Translations under genes and position numbers: made by a program
Shown: positions 1 to 12,600 of the stretch, in pieces
How the letters are laid out: each line of letters opens with the position of its first letter
Numbering within the stretch: the stretch's first letter is position 1
Notes under the pieces: generated by a model
The model's input: only the letters and a program-made list of their open reading frames with translations
The model's database searches: none
Told to the model about the DNA's origin: nothing
DNA from: Chrysoperla carnea
Lineage: Eukaryota; Arthropoda; Insecta; Neuroptera; Chrysopidae
Length of the DNA stretch: 64,000 nt
NCBI RefSeq assembly: GCF_905475395.1
Contig: NC_058340.1
Location: 61,296,181 to 61,360,180, forward strand
Reading direction: 5' to 3'

Positions 1-104
1 GAAATTAAATGAATTTTTCCTGATGTTTAAATTTTCCACTCATTTTATAATTAAAATTATCTATATAACCCGCCTTCTTGCCATAAATAATGTCGAATTA
101 TACA

Positions 105-225
105 TATATCATAAATCACTATTCAGTCAGGGGGTGGGAATTTAAATAATCATAATATGTTAGTCCCACTTTTCTACTTATGTCATAAATCATTCTTCTA
201 TCAGGGGGTGGGAATTAAAATTCAA
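105..225 (+). repeat. Two-copy direct repeat
   Basis: A unit containing ATAAATCA...TCAGGGGGTGGGAATT occurs twice, at about 110-145 and 180-217. The G-rich core is identical in both. No coding role is visible; it is probably part of an old repeat. Confidence 0.5.
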
Positions 226-844
226 ATTTTGATTTAAAAAATGGATTGAACTGGCAAGATTTAGAAGAAAAAACAGATTTTCTAGAATAATAACACAAAA
301 TATCCTTCAAATAATTTAAATTAAAAGCTACTGAGAACTACCAAATTTACCTGAATATGAAACAAGTAATTAAAAAATATGATTATTTACTAAACTATGG
401 AGGATATATGTTGATACCTGACTCCAGAAACTTCGCGACATCTGGAGTCGGGAGAAACTTTACGAGAAACTTCTGAATAATTTGGGAGAGGTAAAAGAAG
501 GCAACCCTAGATCAAGTAAACAAGGTAAATGTTGTTTCTTAAACCTACGCAAATGGTATAAACCCCGATGGAAAATACTTGGACAAAGATGCAAGTGCAC
601 ATTATTACCATTTGGGCCCCTTTAAACGCAAGAGAGCTTCATGTAAAGATACATAAGACACCATCTAGATAAAATAATCATATTATATAAAATATTATCA
701 AAGTTATATTGATTTTTGGTCATTTATAAAATTGTTATTAAAACTCTTTCAGCTGTTAAAAACTGTTAATAGATGGAAGCATGTACAATACTTGAAAACA
801 TTTTTATAATTTTTACAACAATATTAATGTTGCGTTGCATATTA

Positions 845-1820
845 AGGCGTTTCCAATACCAAAACGAAAGTGTTACCAAAAAGCTGAAATTTTGTGTGTC
901 AATTAATGACTATTTAATACCCTTTCTGTATAAATTTCAAGTCCATTCTCTGTACGGTTTACGATAAATTAATTATTAACAAGTGAAAACAAACAATTGA
1001 TTGAGTTAATTGTTGAAATATCATGTATAGATAGTTTTGATTACTCTGTCACATTACACATACATACATACATGTCACACATAGATACATAGCTGATGTA
1101 CCCATATAATGCATACTATATGATTTGCGCATAATTTGCGCTCTCACGGGTAAACAGTGATGTTTACGAAAATATGTTCCAAACAAAAGTTGTTTATTTT
1201 TTTATAAGGAACATTTTTTACATTTAAACTTTTGTTCTATCTCTAACGGTTTACAAGATGGGTCCTACAGACCCAAGACCCAATTTACCTATGTTGCTCA
1301 TTTACGAACTTGACTCCACCTTTTACGTCCTCAGCACGCAAAAAATTCAGCTTGATATCTCTTTTCGTTTTTGAGTAATCGTGATGACAGACGGGCAGAC
1401 AGACAGAAAGACAGACAACTGTAAATGGACTAATTAGGCGATTTTATGAACACCTATAACAAAATTTTGTTCATAGCATCAATATTTTTAAGCGTTACAA
1501 ACTTGGGACTAAACTTAGTATACCTTGGTATATTTCATATATACATGGTACAACAGCCCTTTTTACATGATGGTATATGAAGAAGTAGTAATAAATGTTG
1601 ATTTTTGAGCTTTCTAATCGTACTCAAATTTTAAGCTTTAAAATCATACCAAAATTAAGAACTGTGCATAAAAATGAAAAACTTTTTTTTGTAAAAACAC
1701 TAACTTTGATAGTTAATTTCTCCTAAACCGTACAGAGAATCGATATGAATTTTCCACAAAAGACGTATAAAAGAATGACTAATTGATAAATAAAATTTCA
1801 AATACGGTATCGAAATACCT
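845..1820. repeat. Diverged inverted repeat pair around a repeat tail
   Basis: The block at about 850-1000 (core TCTCTGTACGGTTTA) recurs inverted at about 1690-1815 (core TAAACCGTACAGAGA), with further weaker similarity outside the core. The intervening sequence contains the 1250-1560 repeat tail. This looks like two opposite copies of one repeat, or a decayed element with long inverted arms. Confidence 0.4.
1250..1560 (+). mobile_element. Retroelement-like 3' tail relic
   Basis: The segment has a GACAGACGGGCAGACAGACAG-type run followed by a conserved-looking tail and TTCATATATACATGG near its end. Such tracts preceded by a general repeat body are typical of 3' ends of insect non-LTR or related retroelements. 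The assignment rests on general recognition only; no reverse transcriptase remnant was seen here. Confidence 0.35.
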
Positions 1821-2679
1821 TAAAACACAATAATAAGTTATATTTTCTGCCTTGATTTTGTTGTGAAAGATTTTTTATATCCGTGGACCGTGGACCATAT
1901 TATTTTTTTAAGTGTTAAAATAATAATACACGCACATACAAAAATTATGAATGAATAAAATAACTCCAAGTAAATCAACATGAAGACCTTGCTTGGCTTA
2001 AAAATATTATTCATTGTCAAATTCATAACTATAATTTTTTTTTTTTTTAATTATTATTTTTTGCATTTCCATTTATTATTAAAAATTAGACAAAATACAT
2101 GGTTAAAAAAATTGTTTATTTTATAATTTTCCTCCAAAACATTTATTAATAAGAATTTAGACACAAGCTTCGGCGTCTCAGCCTCTGAAAAGCTACGCAG
2201 AAGCACTTGATTACGAAGTTTCTGAGAACCTTTTAGAAAGGCAAAAAAAATTATACAGCATTTGGTTCATACAGAACATCAAATTTCTGATGGCGACGGT
2301 ATTTCTGTGATAGCTTAAATTATTAAAGTTTTATATCAAGCGCAGATCCAGAAATTTTTTCGGTAAGGTCTTACTTTTTACTTTGTTTCGTTACTTTCGG
2401 GTGGTGTCTTAGAAACTAGATGAATGAATAAGATTTTTTAATTTATTAGGCCTAAATTACTTACCAATTTATCCTAGTTAAATACCAAAATCAATTCCCA
2501 TTTTTTTGCAATTTTCTTTCTCGTTAAAAAAAAAAGCAAATCACGAAAAAAATTTGTTTCGGAATTTAAAACTTGGTATTTTGGGAAGTTTTGATCCAAA
2601 ACACACAAAAATTGGATTTATTTAACGATTGGGAGTTTTTTTTTTATTAGTTTTTGAGATTTCGCCTTAAATCTTGTAT

Positions 2680-2835
2680 AAAAAGCGAAGCGACTCTCGA
2701 AATTTCTCTAGAAATACATCTAATCGTCGTATAACTGGATAAATATGTTTTTAGGTCCAAATTATCCTGTATAATTTGGCCGCAAGTTGTGTTACTAGAA
2801 TAGACACACTCGCATCGCTTTTTATATCTGCTCCT
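2680..2835. repeat. Short inverted-repeat element
   Basis: TATAAAAAGCGAAGCGA at about 2678 is matched by the inverted TCGCATCGCTTTTTATA at about 2811-2827. That gives a roughly 150 bp hairpin-capable unit with imperfect ~17 bp ends. Consistent with a small MITE relic; no target duplication was resolved. Confidence 0.35.
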
Positions 2836-3450
2836 AAATCTCTCCGTACTTTATGAATCCCTCCGTACGTAATGCCCTTCATATTTCAGTTAACACCATC
2901 CCATTATTTGCCTTCAAAGGAATATTTAAGTGATTTTTGATTAAATAATGCAGTTTAACTTCAGAAAGAGTCTTTGATAGATAGGGGAACATGTGGTAAT
3001 GGGGCGACCATAAAATGAACTTCTCGAATTCTTGTAATTGTGTAAATGACTAAATAACGTTCGAGTATCTTCGTGTATGTTTGATAAAGCTGTCCTACCG
3101 CGGACAATTCTTTAGTTGCACTAATTCAGTTATATTAGACGTTTGTGTGTTTTTTGCTCTAAACGTATAAAAAATTCAAAAGTTTCACGTCCTAGACAAG
3201 AACTAAAATACGTACATATTATATTGTATTTTAATTTATTATGTCTCTAAAATAGCTATCAAAATTTTAGAGTGGTATTTCAAGATTAAGCGATTAATGA
3301 TAGTAGTATGGGTTTCATTACCCCATCCCAAAATTTTTTATTCCTCGCACCTATAACAATTTGGATTTAGTCCCATTCGAATAATAGGACATTTAGTGGC
3401 TCTCACATTGGATTCACAATAGGCTTGTTAACTAATTTTTGTTTATCACT

Positions 3451-3800
3451 TCAGATGAAGAATTATCGCTGCACGGGTAGAAAAGTGAGGTTTTTGAAAA
3501 TCTTTAGAAGTACGCAAAATATGAACGTTTTAAATTCCTAATTAAACAAAGAGGAAGATGATATAGGTTAGTGACGTCATTGTCCGATATCACCATAGAG
3601 ATACATATAAATATATATTAAACTTTGTTTTGCTAAAAAGAGATGGGCAACAATCTTTGAATGCTTACAGCTTCTTCGTTTTTTTAATCAATTTTTATTC
3701 ATGGTTATCAAGTTTTACATTTTTTATGCGTAATATGGCAAATTCGACATCAGGCAACTACCGTATTAAGAATTTTTTTTTATTTGCGCCAAAAGTTACT
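3451..3800 (+). repeat. Interspersed repeat, family X, long copy
   Basis: This copy runs from a CTTCAGATGAAGAAT start, through TAGAAAAGTGAGG, AACGTTTTAAATTCCTAATTA, GTGACGTCATTG and AACTTTGTTTTGC, to AATATGGCAAATTCGACATC and beyond. The same ordered blocks recur at 22598-22720, 25118-25215 (inverted), 37228-37385 (internally deleted) and 53868-54115. The family appears non-coding. Confidence 0.55.
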
Positions 3801-4559
3801 TAGATTTAAGATTTTTTGTGATTTTCTAATAACCAGATAAGTAGAGCTTAAGTAGAAAGTTCATAATAAATAAAAATTTAAATTATAGAAATTATGAGTT
3901 TGATTAACAATATATTTTTGTAGGTGCCAATTACCTCACTCTCCCCTAATATTCAATATTTAGAATTTGCATATATTGTATTCGTCATACTCCTCAGAAG
4001 CCTCTTTTAAAAAAATGAGTAATAAGGTGGATTATTTAATTATCATATTAATAATATCTATAATAACATACCTATAATGAACTACGAACTATTATAAAAA
4101 CTTGTAGTCCTTGTTCCTTCAGAAAATATAAGAATCAAAAAACAAAACTTATAAATATTAGTAACTTAAGGGTTTGTATACTTTTGGTTTGTGAAGCATA
4201 GATTACGAATTTTTTTTACCGCCAAATCGAACTTTTGGGCGTTACGTGTCAAAATGAAAGCTAAAGACGGTTCAAAAGTTCGGCTGGGAGTCTAAAAAAT
4301 TCGTAAATTACTACTCCAAAAACATAAAAATAACCGATTTCCCTGGGTCAATGGGAACCCGTATGGCTTGCATACGGGTCTTATGTAAGAATGAATCAGA
4401 GATGTGTGCGATTTAGAAAACGCTAAAAAATATAATTTATAATTATCGTGAAAAAAGAATTAATGTAATTTTCTTAAATGCTTTTTATGTATTAAAGGTT
4501 TTTATTTTACAGCATTTTCAAAATTGAACACTTATCTGCCTCACCCTGCACATAATCTG

Positions 4560-4870
4560 GAGTAATACTACATAGTACCTACATATTCGCACCGTGCGTG
4601 AGTTTTATTAGAGGTGTTTCCATGGTAACGATACACTACTTTAATTATATAATTGTATGGATTGCATTTGTGACTTACATTGAAATTTTAATATTGTTGT
4701 CTCACAAATTTAAATAAATAATTATGATAATTTACAATTGAAAAATAATGTTTGTGCAATTTGATTTTTTATTTTCACAATTTTTAATGCATTAAGTTTA
4801 ATTAATTAGTGTTTTTCAATAATTTGAATTTGACATTTTCTATAACATTAATTGCAAATTAGTCATAACA
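4560..4870 (+). repeat. Interspersed repeat copy shared with 16.64-16.84 kb
   Basis: The core CGTGCGTGAGTTTTATT, CCATGGTAACGATACACTAC and AATTGTATGGATT order is found inverted at about 16640-16835 (CATAGTAACAATACACTAC on the reverse complement). Both copies are diverged and carry no open reading frame. Confidence 0.45.
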
Positions 4871-6534
4871 GCCTCCTTTAACGCCAAAATTTTTCACTGG
4901 AAGCCCTGGCATCGATTTTATTGTCCGTACCATGACTACGCACACAACGAATAGTAGTCACGCAAGCTTAAATCTTTCTAAAGATTAGATTGGCAACTTT
5001 AAAATGGTACAACATGCTGTTTATTAATCGTCTAACTTATACCAGATTCAATAAATCTAATGCACTAATAACACAGAAACATTGACATATTAATTTTTCA
5101 TATTTTTTTAATTCCTATAATACAACATAATTTCTACTATAACCATAGCGTAGCCTGTTAAGATTCCTCCATATACAGACTATAAAAGTAGTAGACAAAA
5201 TAAAGACTAAGTTTTCGGAATTCAAAATTGAAATTAAGTTTTTAACCAAATCTTTACATGATGCGAAAGGTATAGTATTTGGTGATTCACCATGAATCAA
5301 TATGAATAGCTTTTTGCTTAGTATGACTTCGCAACAATGATTTAAGAAATTGCTTTCTACTTGGAAGAACGGTAAATGCTTTTAATCTTATTTTCGCAAA
5401 GTGTATTACTTTTCGTCGATTTTTCTCATGGCGCTTTTCCTACGATATACTTACTGCAAAGTAAATCGTGGTTATCTATTCTAATACAACCTTTAGTCAG
5501 AGGAGAGATCAAAAAGTAATGTCCTTGGTTGCTGACGAACGGCTATAAAATAATATGTGACCTGCTTCCTCCGATACATCGCTACAATTCTAGCAAACCG
5601 AAAATTGGAGATCGGTTATTAATGAAAGCAGTCTGCTCGATAATTAGCTCGGTTTTGGTCACTAGTACTGATCTCATACACCAATAAAAACGTTTTTGGT
5701 ACTCTTGGCTGAATCAATACAACATTTTGTGTAAAGATATCTTCGCTAACGATAGCAGCATTCTTCGCGTTAAAATAGAGAAACTTGAATCCCGACATTA
5801 ATTTTAAATCGCGGAAATTATATATTCACGCCTTATCTTAAACATTTTTTTATTGCCAGGCAAGTTAATAAAAAATTTTATTTTCTGATATTTTGCAGAT
5901 ATTTAATCATACTTCGATCTGAGGAGGTTCATTTTGGTCGCTAACCGCCTCAATTGTCAGCGGCGGCCTATCAATTTTCAAAAACAATTAGGTATAGGCC
6001 CGTTTCTATTATTAATACAAATTCGATCAAAATATCGTAAATAGTACATAAAAAGTGCTACCTTTTCATACTTTCAACCCCCGACACAAAGCGGTAAGGG
6101 TTAAAATTTTCACTTTTGTATTCGACTATTTTTTTCGGAAATAGCTATTTGAAATTTCGGAAAAATCTGAATTTTTTTTTATTGATATAATAATAAAAAA
6201 TTACTTTTAATTTGTATACAGAAGTTAAAATACAGTTCACACCATAATTTTTCCTATATATAAAAACGTGCTATCAACATAATCATTATCAAACGAAGAA
6301 CTGATTAGTTAACCAAATCACGAATATAGGAACCAAACACAGTTGAATACAGCAAAACACATGTACAGAATTTAATTGTTGTTGAGAAGGTTATTATTTT
6401 TATTATAGCAAGACTATATAAATAATTCACTGTGAGACCATTTAATATCGAAGTTACCACCGGGGAAGACGAAAAACAAAATCAATCGGATCTGTTTTAC
6501 AGTGAAGTGTAGTGTCTACAACAAAAAAGTGTAT

Positions 6535-6636
6535 ATGTATAAGGACAATGCCTTCATTGAATCGGAAAATTGTATTATTATTATTATGTTTGTATTGTTA
6601 TTCAACCATAATTCATGCACAACAATTCAATTATAA
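6535..6636 (+). promoter_or_regulatory. Upstream overlapping ORF of the lipase mRNA
   Basis: An ATG at 6535 opens a 33-codon frame that overlaps the lipase start (6548) in another frame and ends at TAA 6634-6636. If the transcript begins upstream, ribosomes must bypass this start to make lipase, so it could lower or tune translation. Seen in sequence; the effect is inferred, and the transcription start is unknown. Confidence 0.3.
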
Positions 6637-9600
6637 ATCGGTTAATTTTCCATCGATTTTTAATTACTATCAAAATGAATTATTGATTAATGATATTAAT
6701 TATAATAATCAAACTAGTTCCGATAATAAATATGATCCAATTATTCAAAAATTACCATCTGCAGTAAGTATGTGGTCTATATTTTACTATAGTCAAAACT
6801 ATAAGATAAAAAAGAAAGAGAGGTGTCGTGTGAGACAACCGGTAGGAACTATATTCCTTTCGTACTTTGGTACATTATAAATGTAGCACTTAAAGAATTT
6901 TATTTTATAGCTACTTTTAATTTTTACTGTATGAATTAATTGTAGTATTAGTTTAAAAAACACATACTTCTGATATAATAGTCAACCCAATATATGCATA
7001 CATTATTTTTGGTTAATCAGGATATTTATTATGACATAACAAACAAATTGCATTGTATTTTTTTAAATTAGCTCTGTTTGCTTTTTAATTCTGATAACTT
7101 TAACTCAATTTTTTTAAAAGATAAAACATAAAATCTTCTTTGATGCATTTATCTTCGTGAATATTTCTCGGATCAACTGAAATTCTCAGAGAAATTGCTT
7201 AAATATATCTACTTTCCGAAAATCTTGATAAAATATACCCAAAACAAAATATCTTCCAACTAAATGTAATGATCGTATAATAATCAATTAATCCTGTGAT
7301 TGCAATCATCCTGTATTCCACGGGTTGGTCACTCCTTTATTGAGATCGTGTCTGCGCCCCTTTTGGCCCTTGTGTTCATCCTAAAAGCCCATCCTCTGAT
7401 TCACGGATTGGACATGCTTAAAGTGGTGGAATTAGGCACGGGTCTGTGGCTTTTTTGACCCTTACGTTCTCCAAGTGATCCGTGGGTTAGTCATGCTTTT
7501 AATGGGTTCGTGTAAGCACGCCCAGAGAGTTTTTGGCCCTTACATTCACCCTGTGATCCATAATTTTATTTATTAATGCAAAACACTTTAGAAAATACGC
7601 TAATACATTTATATAAAATTGTTTACATAATTTTGGCCATTTTAATAATTATTAAATTAATATGAAAATTTTGAATTTTAAGAATAATTAAATTTTTTTT
7701 TTCATATGTTTTATTCCATTTTGTGTTATTTTTTTATTATTTGTTCCATTTCAGCTCTTAATTTTAAAAATTTTCTAGCTTATGCTAAAATTTGTATATA
7801 TTTTGTCTAAACATATTTTTTCGTGGGAATATTTCGACAAGGAGATATTTTTGTCCGGAGAAATATTGTCGTAAAGATATTTTGACCAAGATTTTTTTCC
7901 GGGAATATTAACGCAAGCGATTTTCTTAAATTTTGAATTTAATATTACATTATTTAAAATTTTACTCATTAAATATATATTGTACAATGTCGTTAAGATA
8001 AAATGAAGTTTACATTAGAAAATATATTTATAAGCCAAAAGCTCATATACCTACAGGCTGTCTCAAATAAATATAGACAGAATAAAATCAGCAATTCTTC
8101 ATCAAATTTTCACCCAAAAATTTGCATTACTTGGATCCAATCTATCATTCACTAGATATGGCTTCGTTAATTAATGTTTGTTATTTTAAAAATTTCTCGA
8201 CTAAAATTAGTGAAATTGAAGTTTTTATAATAATCAAAGTTTCAGAAAGCAAAATTTACTACAATTAATTTTACAAGTTTCCTGCAACTTTGCTGATTAT
8301 ATCTTAACTAATATCAAAATAGTATATGTATTAAGAAGAATTGCTGGATTTTTTTTTGGTAGTTATCTGGGACACCTTGTATAATAAGCAATAAATATAA
8401 ACCAATAAGCAATAAACAAAAGTAAGTTGACATCTCAATCACTTACAAATAATTCATTTTTTTATTAATAGTAACCCTGACCGTACACTCTTTGTATTCT
8501 GACCTTAAGGTCACAAATACAATTAATTTTACAAATATGTGGGCATGGTGTACAAATTAATATACAGGTGGCAAACACCAATCATTAATAATGATCATAA
8601 TTAGTAATCGAAATTTAATTAATGAGACCATTGAATGGGAAAAATTAACTTAAATGACAAGCTCATAGCCGTGAAGAAAATTGAAATGTAGGTACTGTTA
8701 ATTAAGATACTGGTAACATGTATAAAATCGAGAAAAATGCCTATTAGTTCATACGCGGGATAGGGGTTTTCGTTGGATGTAAAACTGGGATGAGTAGGCA
8801 CAGTGTTTTCTGTGCTTTAAATCGCTGTAACTCGAAAATTATTAGCGATAAAAGTTGTAAACAAAACTTATGGATATAATTACTGTTAATTAGCGCGAGG
8901 CCATACTGAGCTTGCGAACTGCGAAGAATCGTGCTTCTAGTTGAAGTGCTGTCTGAAAATTTTTAGATCGCTGATTACGAATATGTGCTTCGAATTTACG
9001 TAACTCCCCCCTACCCTTCCCTCTTGGCAACGTACAGCCCCTTAAATGGAAATTTTTCGTCTAATTTTAACTTAAAAGCCATTCGAATGGCAAAACTGTT
9101 AATTTTCTTATTTTCTCATTCTCTAAGATTTCTTATATTTTCTTATCCGATATTTAAGTATTTATATTTACTTTTTTTTCAGATAAAATTAATACAAAGT
9201 CAAGGATTCATAGGAGAGACACATCGGGTGGTAACTGAAGATGGATATATATTATCCCTACATCGAATACCATATCAAGATAGAACGAAAAAATATAAAG
9301 GTCCTGTATTAATTCATCATGGGCTATTAGGTTCGTCAGATTTATGGCTACTTCGTTCACGAGAAGATGATTTAGGTAGGTTGGTTATTTCTTCTATTTT
9401 TTTTTTTTCAAAAACCTGTGAATCTTTAAGAAATGAGAATAAAGACGTTTAAAAATGTACAAGAATAAGAAGTTCACCAAGGAGAGAATAAATAAATCTC
9501 GACTACTCTTATCTAATCTAAAATAATCTATAATCGGTTCATTCGTTTAGGGGCTGCGATGCCACAAACAGACAGACAGACACACATAGCGGTCAAACTT

Positions 9601-12600
9601 ATAACACGTACTTAGAATAATAGTTCACGTTAGACATAGTACTTAGAATAATTCATATTCTGTAAAATTTTGGATATCTTGTATCAAAAACAGAGTTTAG
9701 AAAAGTACACAGCCAAAATTTCAAGACAGCGTAGATAGTAGAGGATCCGTATTAAGATCGTCCTTCACCGAACTTCTTACCAGACAAAAATGATGTTTTA
9801 GAGAACAAGATAATTTTTTAAATATGTTTAAATTAGGCAACCCCTTTGGAAATTGTCATTATTATTTTTAATTAAATTTATAAAAAATTAATTTTTTTTT
9901 TAATTTCACCGGCGTGTCTACTAAATAAAATTAACTCCGATGGAAAGTATATAATGTATACAATATGCTACACCTCAGTTGCAGACCTTTTTTTTGTCCC
10001 TATTACCTGGTTGCCGTGTTTAAACAGGTAAATTGATATTAGTAATTGCGCTTTATTGTTTACCAATTGAGACCAGTCTTAAAATGTAAGCAATTTAATT
10101 AGAAATAACGTAGTATAAAGTTGCTTGAGAAAATTCAGTCGTAAATGCGGGTTGCAAGGGTTTAAAGTTAAAAAATTCGGGGCGAGCAAAATTGTTAGAC
10201 AGAGAGGCATTGAGTGTATAATTCTCTGTTATAGAAAAGGATACACTACTACAGCTGCGCGCACAGGCGTCGTAAACTGTGAGAGAGTGCGCATGTTCCA
10301 TACTCCATGGTAAAGACAAGAATAAATTAAAGTACTATAGTGTAGTGTTTTGAATGCGTATTTTGTTAGTAAAAACGTGTTGTGTGCTGTAAAAAAGTAC
10401 AAAAATGACAAAGAAAAAGTGTTTTTTGTGCAAAAAAATTTCAGGTCCTCAACAAACTAGACTTACAGATTTTTTGAAAAGTCTGAAAAATTATCGTTTC
10501 AAAGAGGCTTTGATAGAGTTTTTGAGTAACTATTGGGAGAATGACTACTTAAAAAATTTAATTAATGACAAAAAAATATTTTTGACAGTGAAAGAACATT
10601 GCTATTCTTATAAAACTCAACAAAATCGCGTGATAAAAAATAAAGCAAAAGATTACGAATGTTTTCACGAAGAAGCGGATACAAGAATGGTTTTTCATGC
10701 TTACAAAGCAACAGCAGGATCAAGAATTTTATAGAAAAGTTATAGAAAAGGATACACTACTACAGCTGCGCGCACAGGCGTCGTAAACTGTGAGAGAGTG
10801 CGCATGTTCCATACTCCATGGTAAAGACAAGGATAAATTAAAGTACTATAGTGTAGTGTTTTGGAAGGGATAAAATGATTTTTTTATTAAATTCAATAAA
10901 ATGATTTTTGAAAAGTTTGGCATATATGAAACTAGTAGAGAAGCACGTTTTTGAAACAAATCAAAGAACAATATTCTTAAAAAAAATTATTAATACATGT
11001 TTAATAGGAAAATAGGAAATTTTTTTATTGAGTATTCTCAAAACAAATCAAAAAACAATATTTAAAAAAAAAAATTATTAACACATGTTTAGTAGGAAAA
11101 TTGAAAATTTTTTATTGAGTAATCACATTACAAGAAGTAATCACACAAAATATAAAATTAAATGATTATTATTCCGGATCAGAATCGCCGAAAGTTGTAT
11201 CGTTTTCTAAGTCAGAGGAAACTTCTTCATTGTCTTTTTCTGTCATTTGTAAAATATCCTCTATTTTTAAAGGTGTTTGGTCTCCATCAAATCCTTTTGG
11301 TTTTAAATAACCATCAAGGTACCAACCACAATTTTCAGGGTTTAATTTTACGCAATTAGATTCAGTTGCATGTAGCCACATTGAATTTACATAAATAGTG
11401 CGTAAAATTTTTTGTTTTAGTCAAAACTTCTAACTTTTTTTAGAAAATTTTCATTATCTTCTTTCGCAGAAAAATTTTTTACGAATATTTCATATCGAGC
11501 GTCGTTTACTTTGTTACAGTTTTTAATACCATACATTGCTACGGTGAATTCTTGGACTACATTCATTTTTTCATCAATAAAAATGTCAGTATCATCAGTC
11601 AATGAAGCGAAATACTGTTGATACTTTTGGTTTTTTGAAAATAACTTGAAAGGTCTTATCTTTCCTTTATTATAGAAAGCAGCGGTGTAATCAGAACCAG
11701 TGTATGCATGGAAAGCAGGTAAACCTAGACACAGATCAGATCCCAATTTTGATGCCAATTCTGTGCAATTTATGCAATTAAGATCATTGCCACTTTTTTT
11801 TTCATCAATGAACTTGCAAGCCAAATTTGAGAATCTTTAATTTTATGCATGTTACCGAGTAAAATTATCAAAACATCTGTGTCTGCCGATTTAATTAAAA
11901 TTCTTGATCCTGCTGTTGCTTTGTAAGCATGAAAAACCATTCTTGTATCCGCTTCTTCGTGAAAACATTCGTAATCTTTTGCTTTATTTTTTATCACGCG
12001 ATTTTGTTGAGTTTTATAAGAATAGCAATGTTCTTTCACTGTCAAAAATATTTTTTTGTCATTAATTAAATTTTTTAAGTAGTCATTCTCCCAATAGTTA
12101 CTCAAAAACTCTATCAAAGCCTCTTTGAAACGATAATTTTTCAGACTTTTCAAAAAATCTGTAAGTCTAGTTTGTTGAGGACCTGAAATTTTTTTGCACA
12201 AAAAACACTTTTTCTTTGTCATTTTTGTACTTTTTTACAGCACACAACACGTTTTTACTAACAAAATACGCATTCAAAACACTACACTATAGTACTTTAA
12301 TTTATTCTTGTCTTTACCATGGAGTATGGAACATGCGCACTCTCTCACAGTTTACGACGCCTGTGCGCGCAGCTGTAGTAGTGTATCCTTTTCTATAACA
12401 GAGAATTATACACTCAATGCCTCTCTGTCTAACAATTTTGCTCGCCCCGAATTTTTTAACTTTAAACCCTTGCAACCCGCATTTACGACTGAATTTTCTC
12501 AAGCAACTTTATACTACGTTATTTCTAATTAAATTGCTTACATTTTAAGACTGGTCTCAATTGGTAAACAATAAAGCGCAATTACTAATATCAATTTACC

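Larger units (their letters stand above)
1..6500. other. Gene-free stretch with interspersed repeats
   Basis: No coding exon is recognisable on either strand: open frames are short, AT-biased and lack motifs. The stretch holds several repeat fragments listed separately (105-225, 845-1820, 1250-1560, 2680-2835, 3451-3800, 4560-4870). A short ACAT microsatellite lies at about 1060-1078. The promoter and 5' leader of the lipase gene probably occupy the last few hundred bases before 6548, but no core promoter motif was identified. Confidence 0.6.

Noticed and set aside
773-967. 64-codon open frame
   Set aside because: It overlaps a repeat that recurs inverted near 1.7 kb, has no family motif and no splice context.
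4357-4379. 9 bp perfect hairpin ACCCGTATG/CATACGGGT
   Set aside because: Too short to separate from chance in 64 kb, and no terminator or RNA context.
6512-6547. In-frame GTG start 12 codons upstream of the lipase ATG
   Set aside because: GTG is not a usual animal start, and the ATG at 6548 begins a clean signal peptide.
8985-9182. Open frame continuous into lipase exon 2
   Set aside because: A good acceptor (TTTTTTTTCAG) at 9182 and the phase-0 join to exon 1 explain the protein; the upstream part is intron.
10095-10319. Open frames on both strands within the element arms (also 12308-12532)
   Set aside because: They are leader DNA of the transposon read in other frames and simply duplicated by the inverted arms.
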